From Pegoplata infirma (lineage: Eukaryota; Arthropoda; Insecta; Diptera; Anthomyiidae): 64,000 nt of DNA. Under the pieces are notes generated by a model. It made no database searches and had not been told where the DNA came from. It saw nothing but the letters and a program-made list of their open reading frames with translations. This document shows, in pieces, positions 43,776-54,197 of this stretch (the stretch's first letter is position 1; each line of letters opens with the position of its first letter). The stretch spans positions 134,133,182 to 134,197,181 of the forward strand of contig OY992539.1 in NCBI GenBank assembly GCA_963921195.1, written 5' to 3'. A program made the position numbers and the translations under genes.

Positions 43776-45435
43776 AAAAACAAAAATCTATATAAATAAA
43801 AATCAATTGTCGTTCGTTGGTAACAGCATCAGTTGAGAACGGCTGGACCGATTTGGACAATTTTTTTTTTTAAATGTTCAGCATAGTCCAACTTAGGTTT
43901 TTATGTAAAGAAAAATGGACCACGCCCACTTTTACGCCCACTTTTTTTGATTTATCTAAAATCGGAAAACGACTGCACCGATCAGGGTAATTTTTTATTT
44001 AAATTTTCATAGTAATCCAATTTAAGTTTTTACTGAAACAAAAATCAACCACGCCTACTTTTACGCCCACTTTTCCAATTTATATAAATCTGAGAATGGC
44101 TGCACCGATTTGAATTTTTTTTTAAATGCATTTTCATCATCTTTTATCGAAAGAACTAAGACGGCTAGACCGATTTGGTTATAGTCCGCAAAATATTTTA
44201 AAGGAAAGAAAAATTGTGCACGTCTACTTTTACGCTCACTTTTCCCGATAAACATATATCATGGAATGGGTGGATCAATTTGTCTAATTTTGTTTTAATG
44301 TTCGTCATAGTCCAGCAAAGGTTTTTTGGAAAGATCAATTTTCCACTTCTATGCCCACTTTTGAATGGATGGACCAAGTTGGTTAAATTCAAATAAGGTT
44401 TTTATGGTAAGAAAAGTTGTCCAACACTCCTTTTTTTCGATATATATAAAACTAGCTTACCATCCCGGTACTTCGTTACCGGTTGCATTGAATACCGGAT
44501 AATAGAAGGATCAGAATTGCTTTTCCGATTTCAAGAAAATTCCCCTACGTAGTCTTTGTTTTATTTACTTGTGCACGTTTAAGTCTTTCATAAAATAATA
44601 TTTCAATGAACAATTTAAACAATAAAATTTTAATATTTTTCAAGCCCTAATATCGGGATTTTGGATTTGAAGTGAATAAATATTTCAGTGAATAAAGAAG
44701 TTGGAATAAAAATGAGTTAAAAAAGTAAAATACGAAAAATTTGAGGAAAAAGTATCATTCCATATTTTTTCCTGCTCTATTCCATTTCGTTCCCCGTTCT
44801 AAAAGTTTAAATTTTAAAATATGTCCTTCTCTTGGGTGTTATTTCTGGGACTTTGAGTTTAATAGTTAGATAGGTAAAAATAACCAATTGCCCCCTTTTC
44901 CCCTTAAAATTAAATTTTTCAAAAACTGTGTTTTTGTGCTAGGTAATCCTTTATTTAAAAATTTAAAATATCAAGTTTCCGAACTAATATTTCAAGAAAT
45001 ATAAGAATAATCAAAAATTTACCCTTTTTCATTATTATAAGAACAAAAAAAAGTACCAAAAGTACACTTTCTTACCCCCGATATAAACGGAATTTCCAAA
45101 AAGAACCTCTTCCAGAATGTTTTTTTCTTCACCGAAGGATCCTCTTTTCCATATTTCAATTTTCCTGGATCATTATTCTAGCAAATATTTAAAGTACAAT
45201 GAGGATTTTACATTCCTAATATTAAGTTTCTAGAACCATTACGTCAAAAAAATATCAAAGGTACCGTAAATACACTTTTTTGGTCTTTTTACCCCACTAA
45301 GAACCGGAAAAACGTATTTTTCACAGAATGCTTTTTTTTACCGAATTTGCCTACATTGCAAATTTTAAGATTCTAGGAAATATAAAAAGTTTTTATAAAT
45401 ATAATTTTAGGAAAAAAAAGTATCAAAATTGTACT

Positions 45436-45677
45436 TTCGGTACTTTTAAATAAAAGGTACTTTTTATAAAGGGTACTTTTAATGAAAGGTACTTTTTATA
45501 AAAGGAACTTTTTTTAAAAGGTACTTTTTATAAAAGGTACTTTTTATAAAAGGTACTTTTTATAAAAGGTACTTTTTATAAAAGGTACTTTTCATAAAAG
45601 GTACTTTTTAGAAAAGGTACTTTTTATAAAAGGTACTTTTTATAAAAGGTACTTTTTATAAAAGGTACTTTTTATAA
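45436..45677. repeat. 16-bp minisatellite, left part (~15 copies)
   Basis: Same unit as 34009-34668 (AAAAGGTACTTTTTAT), slightly more varied toward the left. It is interrupted at 45678 by the RTE element and resumes at 47967. Confidence 0.93.
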
Positions 45678-45740
45678 GTAAAAAGTACCTTTGATAGTGA
45701 TCACAAACTACTGGAATGTATCTTTAAAATAAAATTCCAT

Positions 45741-47810
45741 GTGGTACGAAAGTTTGAAAAAACTGATTACATTAAAGTAGTAAACAAGGAAACCTTCCAA
45801 CAAGTATTGAGAAATACCCCTATAGAATTCCACACATCTCCAAATGACAACTGGGTCTCTGTAAAACATTGGATAACTAATGCAGCCAAAAAAAGTGGCA
45901 AACTGAAGACAGAAAAGAGAAAGTGCTGGATCTCTGACGAAACTCTAAAACTAGTCGAAGATAGGAGAACACTTAAACAACGAAACACATCTGAGAATTT
46001 TACCGAAATCCAACAGCTAAACAAATTTATTAAGACATCGTGTAAGAAAGACAAAAACCTGTTTATAATGGAAACATGCAAAGAACTAGAGAGACATGCA
46101 GAAAGGTCGGAGTCTAGAAAATTGTTTAAAACGGTGAAACTTCTATCTAGAGACTTTAAGGCCCAAACGCAAGCCATCCAAAATGAATCTAACGATATCA
46201 TACGAGATCCAATTGAAATTGCTAAAGTATGGAGAGAATATTGTATAAAACTTTTTGATAATAATTCGGCACCAAACGACATGAACACTCTAGTGGACGA
46301 TATAGAATTGGAACCTTGCATACTTAGATCAGAGGTTGAAATGGCGATTTCCAGACTAAGGAACAACAAATCACCTGGAGTTGATATGATCACAGCTGAA
46401 ACCATCAAAGCTATGGGAGAAATAGCTATTCAACCGATCCAGAGTTTATGCAACCAAATATGGAATTCTATGACATGGCCCGAAGATTGGGTTCACTCTA
46501 TATTTATTCCAATTTACAAAAAAGGATCTCCCATGGATTGTGCTAACTACAGAACTGTAGCGCTAATACCACACATGAGCAAAATTATGTTGCACATCAT
46601 ACATAATCGTCTTAAGCCGTTCATTATGCCAGAGATAGCCGAAGAGCAAAGTGGCTTTGTGCCCGGTAAAGGCACAAGAGAGCAAATTTTAAATGTACGG
46701 CAAATGATAGAAAAAGTGAGAGAATTCAACGTACCTGCCTACTTCTGCTTTGTGGACTATACAAAAGCATTTGATTCTGTGGACTGGAACCTTCTTTGGG
46801 ACGTTTTAATGAGACTAGCTGTGCCAACTCATCTAGTACGGATTATCTATGAATTGTACAAACATAACACCGCCGCAGTGAAAGTCAACAACATAACATC
46901 GGATCAGTTCATAACCAAGTCTGGTACCAGACAGGGCTGTATCTTATCACCTACATTGTTTAACGCATATACGGAAATAATCATGCGTGAGGTATTAGAG
47001 GAGTGGGAGGGAGGTATTGCTATTGGTGGCCGAAAAATAAACAACCTTAGATACGCAGATGATATGCTTATAATAGCTTCTTGTCCTGAAGAACTTGAGG
47101 ATATTATGAAGAGGCTTCATATAAGCAGCAACAGATATGGCCTTCAAATAAATAGACCGAAAACTAAAGTTATGATTATAGATCGACTTCACAACAATCA
47201 TCCCGAAATAACCACTTTAGCTGGCTTTGATGTTGTCAACAGTTTTAACTATTTGGGATCAATAATACGCAACGATGGTGATTGCTCTCCAGAAATCCGA
47301 AGACGTATTTGCTTAGCCAGATCAGCTACAACTAAACTTAGCAAATTATGGAAAGACAGAAGTATATCGAAAAAAACCAAACTTCGTCTAGTAGATAGTT
47401 TAATATTTCCAATTGCAACATACGCCGCCGAAACATGGACAATTAGGCAGGATGACAGAAGAAGAATCGAAAGCTTTGAACTCTGGGTGTACAGAAGAAT
47501 TTTAAGGGTTTCCTGGACTGAGTTTCGTACAAATGTTTCAATCTTGGAAGAACTAAATGTAACTGATCGATTAATGAAACGTATTAGCAGGTCATATTTA
47601 AAATACTTCGGGCATATTGCTAGAAGAGAGGGTACCATGGAGCGATTAATTGTTGACGGCAAAGTAGAAGGAACCAGAAGAAGAGGAAGATCGCCAACAA
47701 GATGGTCAGATCAACTGAAACCGCTCATTGGGGCAACTTTAAATGAGGCGCTACACATGGCAAATAATAGACAACAATGGAGAACAACTAGCAGTCTAAC
47801 TAATATTTAG
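45741..47810 (+). CDS. RTE-type reverse transcriptase (intact frame, no own start codon)
   Basis: About 690 codons with no stop or frameshift. The open frame continues upstream to 45678 and includes SDHKLL, the terminal catalytic motif of the endonuclease domain; codon 45741 is GTG (Val), so it is not a real start. RT boxes: RTVALIPHMSKIMLHII, EEQSGFVPGKGTREQ, FCFVDYTKAFDSV (first catalytic Asp, about residue 333), TRQGCILSPTLFNAYTE, LRYADDMLIIA (catalytic YADD, about residue 437), INRPKTKVM and FNYLGSIIRNDG. The C-terminal end RRRGRSPTRWSDQL matches the RRRGRxxxRW tail of BovB-like RTE elements. It would reverse-transcribe its own RNA at a nicked target. Intactness suggests a recent insertion. 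Confidence 0.93.
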   Translation: MVRKFEKTDYIKVVNKETFQQVLRNTPIEFHTSPNDNWVSVKHWITNAAKKSGKLKTEKRKCWISDETLKLVEDRRTLKQRNTSENFTEIQQLNKFIKTSCKKDKNLFIMETCKELERHAERSESRKLFKTVKLLSRDFKAQTQAIQNESNDIIRDPIEIAKVWREYCIKLFDNNSAPNDMNTLVDDIELEPCILRSEVEMAISRLRNNKSPGVDMITAETIKAMGEIAIQPIQSLCNQIWNSMTWPEDWVHSIFIPIYKKGSPMDCANYRTVALIPHMSKIMLHIIHNRLKPFIMPEIAEEQSGFVPGKGTREQILNVRQMIEKVREFNVPAYFCFVDYTKAFDSVDWNLLWDVLMRLAVPTHLVRIIYELYKHNTAAVKVNNITSDQFITKSGTRQGCILSPTLFNAYTEIIMREVLEEWEGGIAIGGRKINNLRYADDMLIIASCPEELEDIMKRLHISSNRYGLQINRPKTKVMIIDRLHNNHPEITTLAGFDVVNSFNYLGSIIRNDGDCSPEIRRRICLARSATTKLSKLWKDRSISKKTKLRLVDSLIFPIATYAAETWTIRQDDRRRIESFELWVYRRILRVSWTEFRTNVSILEELNVTDRLMKRISRSYLKYFGHIARREGTMERLIVDGKVEGTRRRGRSPTRWSDQLKPLIGATLNEALHMANNRQQWRTTSSLTNI

Positions 47811-47966
47811 CAGTGTGTCGAAGTTTTAATCATAATCTATTTTAACATTAAAAAATCTTTATAATGAATTTTATTTTTTTTATATTTAATACTAAAATGT
47901 ATATGTATATATATATGTATGTTATGTCACTATGCTCTGTCAAGAGTAGAGGAATAAAGAAGAAGA
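47811..47966 (+). other. 3' UTR of the RTE element
   Basis: 156 bp after the stop codon: an AT-rich 'tatatgtatatatatatg' stretch, then 'tatgctctgtcaagagtaga', AATAAA and a GAA-rich end that joins the minisatellite. Confidence 0.75.
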
Positions 47967-48608
47967 ACTTTTTATAAAAGGTACTTTTTATAAAAGGTAC
48001 TTTTTATAAAAGGTACTTTTTATAAAAGGTGCTTTTTATAAAAGGTACTATTTATAAAAGGTACTTTTTATAAAAGGTACTTTTTATAAAAGGTACTTTT
48101 TATTAAAGGTACTTTTTATAAAAGGTACTTTTTATAAAAGGTACTTTTTATAAAAGGTACTTTTTATAAAAGGTACTTTTTATAAAAGGTACTTTTTATA
48201 AAAGGTACTTTTTATAAAAGGTACTTTTTATAAAAGGTACTTTTTATAAAAGGTACTTTTTATAAAAGGTACTTTTTATAAAAGGTACTTTTTATAAAAG
48301 GTACTTTTTATAAAAGGTACTTTTTATAAAAGGTACTTTTTATAAAAGGTACTTTTTATAAAAGGTACTTTTTATAAAAGGTACTTTTTATAAAAGGTAC
48401 TTTTTATAAAAGGTACTTTTTATAAAAGGTACTTTTTATAAAAGGTACTTTTTATAAAAGGTACTTTTTATAAAAGGTACTTTTTATAAAAGGTACTTTT
48501 TATAAAAGGTACTTTTTATAAAAGGTACTTTTTATAAAAGGTACTTTTTATAAAAGGTACTTTTTATAAAAGGTACTTTTTGTAAAAGGTACTTTTTATA
48601 AACGGTAC
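47967..48608. repeat. 16-bp minisatellite, right part (~40 copies)
   Basis: Nearly perfect copies of AAAAGGTACTTTTTAT, with rare variants (ggtgct, ggtactatt, tattaaagg, tgtaaaagg). Together with the left part this array has ~55 units against ~41 in Helitron copy 1. Confidence 0.95.
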
Positions 48609-48689
48609 AGAATTTTCAGAAAGTACATGTTCCAGAATGTTTTATTTCACTAAAGGATCCTACATTTCAAATTTGAAGTTTGAATGACC

Positions 48690-49420
48690 ATTATTTCAGT
48701 ATATAAAAAAAAACTACCAAAAGTACACTTTTCTGCCCATTTTGCCCCGTTGAATCAACATTGGCAAAAACCCAGACTTAGTGAATCTTTTTTCCGGAAG
48801 GTGAACCTACATTGCAAATATCAAGTTTCTAGAACTTTTATTTAAGGAAATATAAAAGGTACCAAAAGTACAGTTTTTTGCCCTTTTTACCCCATTAGAA
48901 TCATCATTGGCAAAAATCAAGCCCTAGTGGATCCATATTCCGGGAGGTGAACATACAGTCCAAATTTCAAGTTTTTGTGACCATTTTTTAAGGAAATATA
49001 AAAGGTACCAAAAGTACAGTTTTTTACCCTTTTTACCCCCTTAGAATCAACACTGGCAAAAATCCAGCCTTACTGGATCTACATTCCAGGATGTGAACAT
49101 GCAAACAAAATTTCAAGTCTCTATGACCATTATTTCAGGAGATATAAAAAGAACCAAAAGTACAGTTTTTTACCCTTTTTACCCCCTTAGAATCAACACT
49201 GGAAAAAATCCGGCCTTGGTGTATCTATATTCCGGGAGGTGAACATACAGTCCAAATTTCAAGTCTCTATGACCATTATTTCAGGAGATATAAAAAGTAC
49301 TAAAAGTACAGTTTTTTACCCTTTTTACCCCCTTAGAATCAACACTGGCAAAAATCCAGCCTTAGTGAATCTATATTCCGGGAGGTGAACCTACAGTCCA
49401 AATTTCAAGTCTCTAGCTTT
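48690..49420. repeat. ~146-bp repeats of Helitron family M, copy 2
   Basis: Five units in tandem, with starts near 48690, 48835, 48980, 49124 and 49271, each with 'accattatttcaggagat', 'acccccttagaatcaac' and 'attccgggaggtgaac'. Cleaner than the set at 34740-35900. Confidence 0.88.
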
Positions 49421-50228
49421 AGCGGTTTGGGCTGGGCGATGATGAATCAGTCAATAAGTCAGTCAGTCAGTCAGTCACATTACTCTTTTATATATATAGA
49501 TTTGCTTCATAGAAAAATAAAATATAAATAAAATCAAATGTACACTTGAGAACTGACCGATTTGGATAATATTTTTCTTCAAATGTTCGTCTTATTTTTT
49601 TTTATGTTTTTCTTTGGTTTTTCGGAAAACAAATTAATCACGCCCACTTTTACGCCTCCTTTTTTCGATATATCTGAAATCAGAGAACGGCTGGATCCAT
49701 TTGACTAAACTTTTTTTCAATGTTCGTCATAGTCCAACTTAGGTTTTAACGGAAATAAAAATTTTTCACGCCCACATTTTTCAATACATCTAAAATCGGA
49801 GAACGACTAAATTTTTTCTTAAAGATCATTATAGTCCAAACAAGGATTTTTCGGAAATATTTATTGTCCTCCCAAACTACAAAGTCCACATTTATTAATA
49901 TTCTTAAAATTTATAACACTTGAGAACGCCTGGACCGATTTGGCTATTTTTTTGGTTTTAAATGTTCGTAATAGTCCATATAATTGTTCGGAAAGAAAAA
50001 TTGTCCTTGCTAACTTTTTTTCGATTTATGTAAAATATATTCTTTACTCTAATTCGATATATTAAAAAAAATATTTCCTAATAGATTCCGCTTAAACTTG
50101 GTACACATGATTTTAAATCCTTGGGTATTGTTACCATATGCACAAGTTTAATATACCACACAAATTTGAATGCCCACTTTTGTCTAAATATGTCGACTAC
50201 TAATGACCGGATTGATTTTTTTTATGTT

Positions 50229-50581
50229 CTCGAGTAAAAAAAAACTTTTTAGATCTAATTTGATCTCAAAATTGGCTATATCAAGTTGGATCAAATTTTG
50301 ATCTAATTGTATTATTTTAGATACACAAATATAAAAAATGATAAAATTAGATCCGAAATTTGGTCACATCCAATTAAATCCAGTTGATCTTATTTTATAT
50401 AAATTAATATAGATTTATATAGTTACATAAAGTCAGATATATTTATGTATAGCCTCAGATAAGAAAATGGAGCCTCAATAAATCTTAGATAAAATTAGAT
50501 CTGAACATATAAAAAGTCCTATATAATTTAATATCATTGTATCAAATTATATATCAATATATCAAAACTTTTTTACTAGGG
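50229..50581. mobile_element. MITE with C(T/C)C(G/T)AGTAAAAAA ends, TT flank
   Basis: The ends CTCGAGTAAAAAAAAAC and (inverse) CCCTAGTAAAAAAGTTTTG enclose 'agatcaaatt/aatttgatct'-rich sequence. TT flanks both sides. The family P Helitron copy 1 (near 32350-32370) lacks it, giving the empty site. Confidence 0.78.
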
Positions 50582-51078
50582 TTCATTATAGTTCTAATTA
50601 GGGTTTGAATGAAATATAAATAAGATATGTGTCCCGGAAAATGGAAAATTCGGGAAAACTATTAATGGTTGTTTGAACTCAAGACAATAACAAATTATTT
50701 TTGTGGTTTTCGTAATGATACTAAAGAAGTTTTAAATTTGTACAGTTCGCAAAGTCGAAGACATGGTAATTTTTTTTTAGATCCTAAAATATAATTTAAG
50801 GATGATAATCTACATAATCAAGTCTTTAAAACCATGCCCACCAATTTTTCTAAGGCAAGAAATTCATAACTTTTTTGCAGGGCTATATGTCTGAATCGAG
50901 ACGAAATATAACACTGATCTTATATTTGGGCCAGCAACGCGGACCGGGCCAGCTAGTTGTAAATAAATAAAATAATTTCTAAGGTTCGTAATAATGTTTG
51001 TGCAAAATAAAAATTTTCTGTTGACGTCACACACTTAACTGTAATGAAATACGAACCAACTTCTGCTGTTAGTTTGTC

Positions 51079-51180
51079 AAGCAGAGCGATGGCCTAGATG
51101 GTTAAGTGCTAGCTTTGCAAACTGATGGAAAATTTCATGAACGTGGGTTCGATTCCAATCAGAGTTAAATCTGTTGATGA
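51079..51180 (+). other. Possible tRNA-related SINE head
   Basis: TGGCCTAGATGGTTAAGTG fits an A box and GGGTTCGATTCC fits a B box, about 45 bp apart, with a Leu/Ser-like long middle. Acceptor-stem pairing is poor, so a SINE or decayed tRNA copy is likelier than a working tRNA. Unique-looking sequence follows to about 51330. Confidence 0.45.
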
Positions 51181-51627
51181 AAAAACATAAAGTAAAAACA
51201 GTCTTACAAAAATCAAACAATTTTAATCTAATGTAATTTTCTCCACTGAAGACGTAGAGGTGGCTACAGAAACCATGGTCTGGAATAAATCCACATTAAA
51301 ATTAATCTTTAGAAATACAATGTTTTCTTCATCAATCACAAACCCTTAATAACAAACAGAAATGGCATACGCCGATTAAAACACTAAAATAAATAAAATA
51401 ATAAAAAAAAATAAATAAAAATGAAAAATTAAAAAAAATAAAAAAAAAATTAAATAATAAAATTTTTTTTTTATACCCTATGAACTTTTTCATAGGTTTC
51501 TGGTTTCTATGAATTTGTTTTATAGATTCTATGAAGGGCATCATTGGCTGACTTCTAATAATTTTTTTTTCATAGAATCAATGTACGTTTTCATAGCCGT
51601 AATGAACAAAATTCTTTCACTTCTGTG

Positions 51628-51900
51628 CCGGGAATTACAGCAACTACCGTCAAAATCTTTACTTTTTTGCACTTACTATTAGGAGAAGGCCAAATGTATC
51701 TGTGCCCTGTCATACAAACGTGTGGCAGTTATTGTTTTCAGAAACATTGACTCCAAATACTAGACCGCAGCTTGACTGTCGGAGTAGATGTTGAATGCAG
51801 TTGTAGGCAAGACATTGCAGCTTACTTCAGACATTGCCAGAACTTCTGTCTGAACAGGGCTACCTAGCTCATTATCTTCTTAATATTGTGTTACAATTAC
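51628..51900 (-). pseudogene. Family B LINE fragment, minus strand, right part
   Basis: Continues the fragment at 39736-39801. The minus strand reads VQTEVLAMSEVSCNVLPT, NIYSDSQAAV and LESMFLKT, matching the RNase H of 13645-14550 (YQAEMLAI, VNIYSDSQAAVKF, AMFLKTRSAL), with a stop after SQAAV and a deletion downstream. Confidence 0.65.
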
Positions 51901-52359
51901 ATATTTTAGCTGGTTTGATACTTGTTTGCAAGATGGCGCTAGTACGTGTGTGCTGTCACATCATACTTTGAGCCACAAGAATAGCACTATAACTCTATCG
52001 ATATACATATAACAAAAAAAATCCTTCTTATATGTATATAAAAAAAATAATATAAAGAAATACATTTTTCTTTAAACAAAATACCATTACATATTTCCAG
52101 ACACTCGATAAAACCATAAATTTGTTTCCAAAGCCACAAGGCCAGTGATCTCGAAATAAAAGTGATGACTTTGTTGTTTCTTAGCTGCTATTATGTTGTC
52201 CTTATAAAAAATTCAAAAAAACATTTGACTAAAGCAGCAACAGATGATGACATGACGATATAAAATATAAATTTATCATTGTTCTTTATTTGTCTGACTT
52301 TGTATATAAATATAATAACGGCGCTATAGCGCGAAATTTAAACTAAAACATGAAATAAA
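51901..52359. other. Unassigned DNA, no gene seen
   Basis: Unique-looking AT-rich DNA without recognisable repeats or frames. Confidence 0.4.
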
Positions 52360-53154
52360 AGTTAAATTCGGCCTTGCCGAATGTATTAATACCCTAGACA
52401 GTGTAAAAAAATATTATGGCAAAAAACTTTATTTAAGAAGGAAATTATTTTTGAGAAAAAAAAAGTATTTGAAATAAAAAATTTCGTGAAAAAAAATTTG
52501 GGAAAAAAATCCGATTAATTTATATTTTTGTAAAAAAATATGTTCGTACTTGTTTAAATACCACTCGGTGTTCAATTCTATTCACTTCCCAGCAGAAATA
52601 AATCGAGATTTTGGCGACACAGCATCTGTTTATAGCATACCGTAGCGCATCCAAAGAGCGCTCTTAGGGATGCAGTAAAAGGAAGGGGAAAAAATTTTAA
52701 TTTTTTTTTAAGATTTTTTATATAAAACTTATAATGTGTAATTATTTTTTGATAAAATTTCACACTTGCTTTCCTTTTTAATATTTTTAACACTTTTTGA
52801 ATAAAAAACATGAGTTTTAGACAAAGACACTAGGGTTGCCAGACGTCCCGCATTTGGCGGGATTGTCCCGCTTTTCATAACCGATTCCCGCGTCCCGCGC
52901 GGGATTCCATATACCCGCTTTTTTGGAATTTTTTTTAACAACAACTATTTTTTACTTTAAAAGCCTAAGTTTTTAAAAGGATTATTTGTAAGCTTTTGTA
53001 AAATTCGTTTTGCCTTGTCGCCCAAATGATGGGATTTAAAACCTTTTAAAGGAACAGATAAACCCTTTTCACATCTGAGGTTAAATCTCGTTCGAACGAG
53101 ATTTCGATCAGATGGTCTGCATCATTTTATACACATCATTTTATACATGATGTG

Positions 53155-53818
53155 CACACACAAAAAATTATTGGCTAAAAAATTTTAATTAAATCTATTG
53201 ATCAACAAAATTTAAATGAGTCAATTATTGTTTGATCAACATTTTTGTTATTTTCTTTAACTATCAAATTACAATTACAAATTTTCAACATACCAGATTT
53301 TTTTTCGCTTCAATTTATTTGAATACATTAATTCAAAAATATACTCTTTACTACGGTTTTACTTTTTTTTTATTGTCGGCAACATATTGGAAAGCAAAAA
53401 GTATGAATTTCTTCATAATTTTCCATAAGCGTGAAATTCATTTGTTAAATCAATAATTATTTTAATTGACTTTAAATAAAAAACCAATCAAATTTTTGAT
53501 CAAAATCGAAAAAATGATTAATTGAAATAAAAATCAATTAATCACCTACAATTTGATGATTGATATAACAATTTTCTTTATCGGAGGAGTTTCAATTAAA
53601 AAATTAATTGAATCCGCGTTTTTGTTGATTGACTTCCGTTTTCAATTCTTTCTGTGCAGCGACGTATCCAGGAATTTGAAAAGGGGGGGGGGGGGGCACA
53701 ACTCCCAAAATTGTTTGTCATCGCCTATTTATATTAAGTTTTAACTAGAAGTACTCGAAAAGTAATTGAAAAAGGGGGGGCACGTGCCCCCTGTGCCCAC
53801 CCCCTGTATACGTCCATG
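53155..53818. mobile_element. GACGTAT-type hAT, 8-bp TSD ATGATGTG, split 2 bp from its end
   Basis: The right end is CCCCCTGTATACGTCCATG. The left end CA|GCGACGTATCCAGG is divided after its first two bases by a CACAC/CACAG element (53157-53656). ATGATGTG at 53147-53154 and 53819-53826 is the target duplication, which fixes the left boundary at 53155. Poly-G (13 G) follows the left end, and a G/C-rich palindrome precedes the right end. The same family is at 56441-60016. Confidence 0.85.
53157..53656. mobile_element. CACAC/CACAG-ended MITE, CA target duplication
   Basis: The ends CACACAAAAAATTATT and (inverse) CACAGAAAGAATTGAA are flanked by CA at 53155-53156 and 53657-53658. The interior is rich in 'aattaattga' and 'tgatcaa' words, like the elements at 29928 and 33009. 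Confidence 0.75.
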
Positions 53819-54197
53819 ATGATGTGTATCATTTAATACACAATCGAAATCTTGTTTGACCGAGATTTCACCTCAGGTGTGTATTGGGTATAACAAAAAA
53901 GTTTACAATCTTATGGTGTTTTCTTTTCTGACAAAAAAATGTGCCTTTTTTGCATTTCGCCCCGAAAATTATGTTTTTGTGTTCTTTTCTAAAAAATTTC
54001 AACCCTTATAAAGAATATCGTGTTCTTTTCTAAAAATGTCTGCCCTATAAACTGCAAAAAAGTTGCACTTTTTACAACGTAAAAAATCACGGGGTTGAAA
54101 TTGCCTCATACAACAGCTGACTTTTTCTGTGTTGTTTTCTCAAAACAGCTGTTAAAAAATACAGGGCAGAGTATTTCTGTATGTTGTGTTCTATTCC

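Larger units (their letters stand above)
45678..47967 (+). mobile_element. 5'-truncated RTE-clade retrotransposon inside a minisatellite
   Basis: The element starts within the end of the apurinic-like endonuclease (SDHKLLE at 45696-45716), contains the complete RT frame, and ends with a short UTR having AATAAA (47953) and 'gaagaagaa'. Array sequence flanks both sides; ACTTTTTATAA at 45667-45677 and 47967-47977 may be the target duplication, though in a tandem array this cannot be proved. A short 3' tail of simple repeats instead of poly-A is usual for RTE. Confidence 0.88.
44452..49500 (-). mobile_element. Non-autonomous Helitron (family M), copy 2, nested in family P
   Basis: On the minus strand it starts TCTATATATATAAAAGAGTA and ends CCGGTAACGAAGTACCGG (perfect 6-bp stem), GATGGTAAGCTAG. 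The flanks 'tatataaaa' and 'tttgcttcat' join to give 'ataaaattt', which is what copy 1 of family P shows uninterrupted near 31552-31560, so the insertion is exact between A and T without duplication. It carries the 16-bp array, the 146-bp repeats and the RTE insertion. Confidence 0.92.
43787..50956 (+). mobile_element. Non-autonomous Helitron (family P), copy 2, plus strand
   Basis: It starts TCTATATAAATAAAAATCAA after A and ends GACCGGGCCAGCTAG before T, exactly as copy 1 (30880-32761). Removing the family M Helitron (44452-49500) and a MITE (50229-50581) leaves about 1.8 kb, nearly the size of copy 1. Copy 1 provides the uninterrupted sequence at both insertion points. No ORF. Confidence 0.9.
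39802..51627. mobile_element. CACTG/CACAG-ended element holding the second Helitron nest
   Basis: The left end is CACTGAAAGAATTATTGTTC; the inverse of the right end is CACAGAAGTGAAAGAATTTT followed by GTTCAT. Both flanks then have 'tcatagaatctatgaaa' words. The surrounding LINE sequence is continuous across the gap when compared with 16170-16210. The duplication is only 2 bp and not exact, as seen (CA left, CC right). The original MITE is probably ~1 kb or less per end; everything from about 40300 to 51300 could be later insertions. Confidence 0.6.
53062..53889. mobile_element. MITE with 'acccnnnncacacctgagg' ends, ATAA flank
   Basis: The left arm ACCCTTTTCACATCTGAGGT and the right arm inverse ACCCAATACACACCTGAGGT continue with 'aaatctcg' and 'gagatttcgat'. 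ATAA flanks both sides (53058-53061 and 53890-53893). A hAT (53155-53818) sits in its centre. Confidence 0.72.

Noticed and set aside
45767..46408. 213-codon minus-strand ORF
   Set aside because: Antisense shadow of the RTE reverse transcriptase.
51079..51180. Functional tRNA gene
   Set aside because: A and B boxes are present but acceptor and anticodon stems pair poorly, so only a SINE or decayed tRNA is supported.
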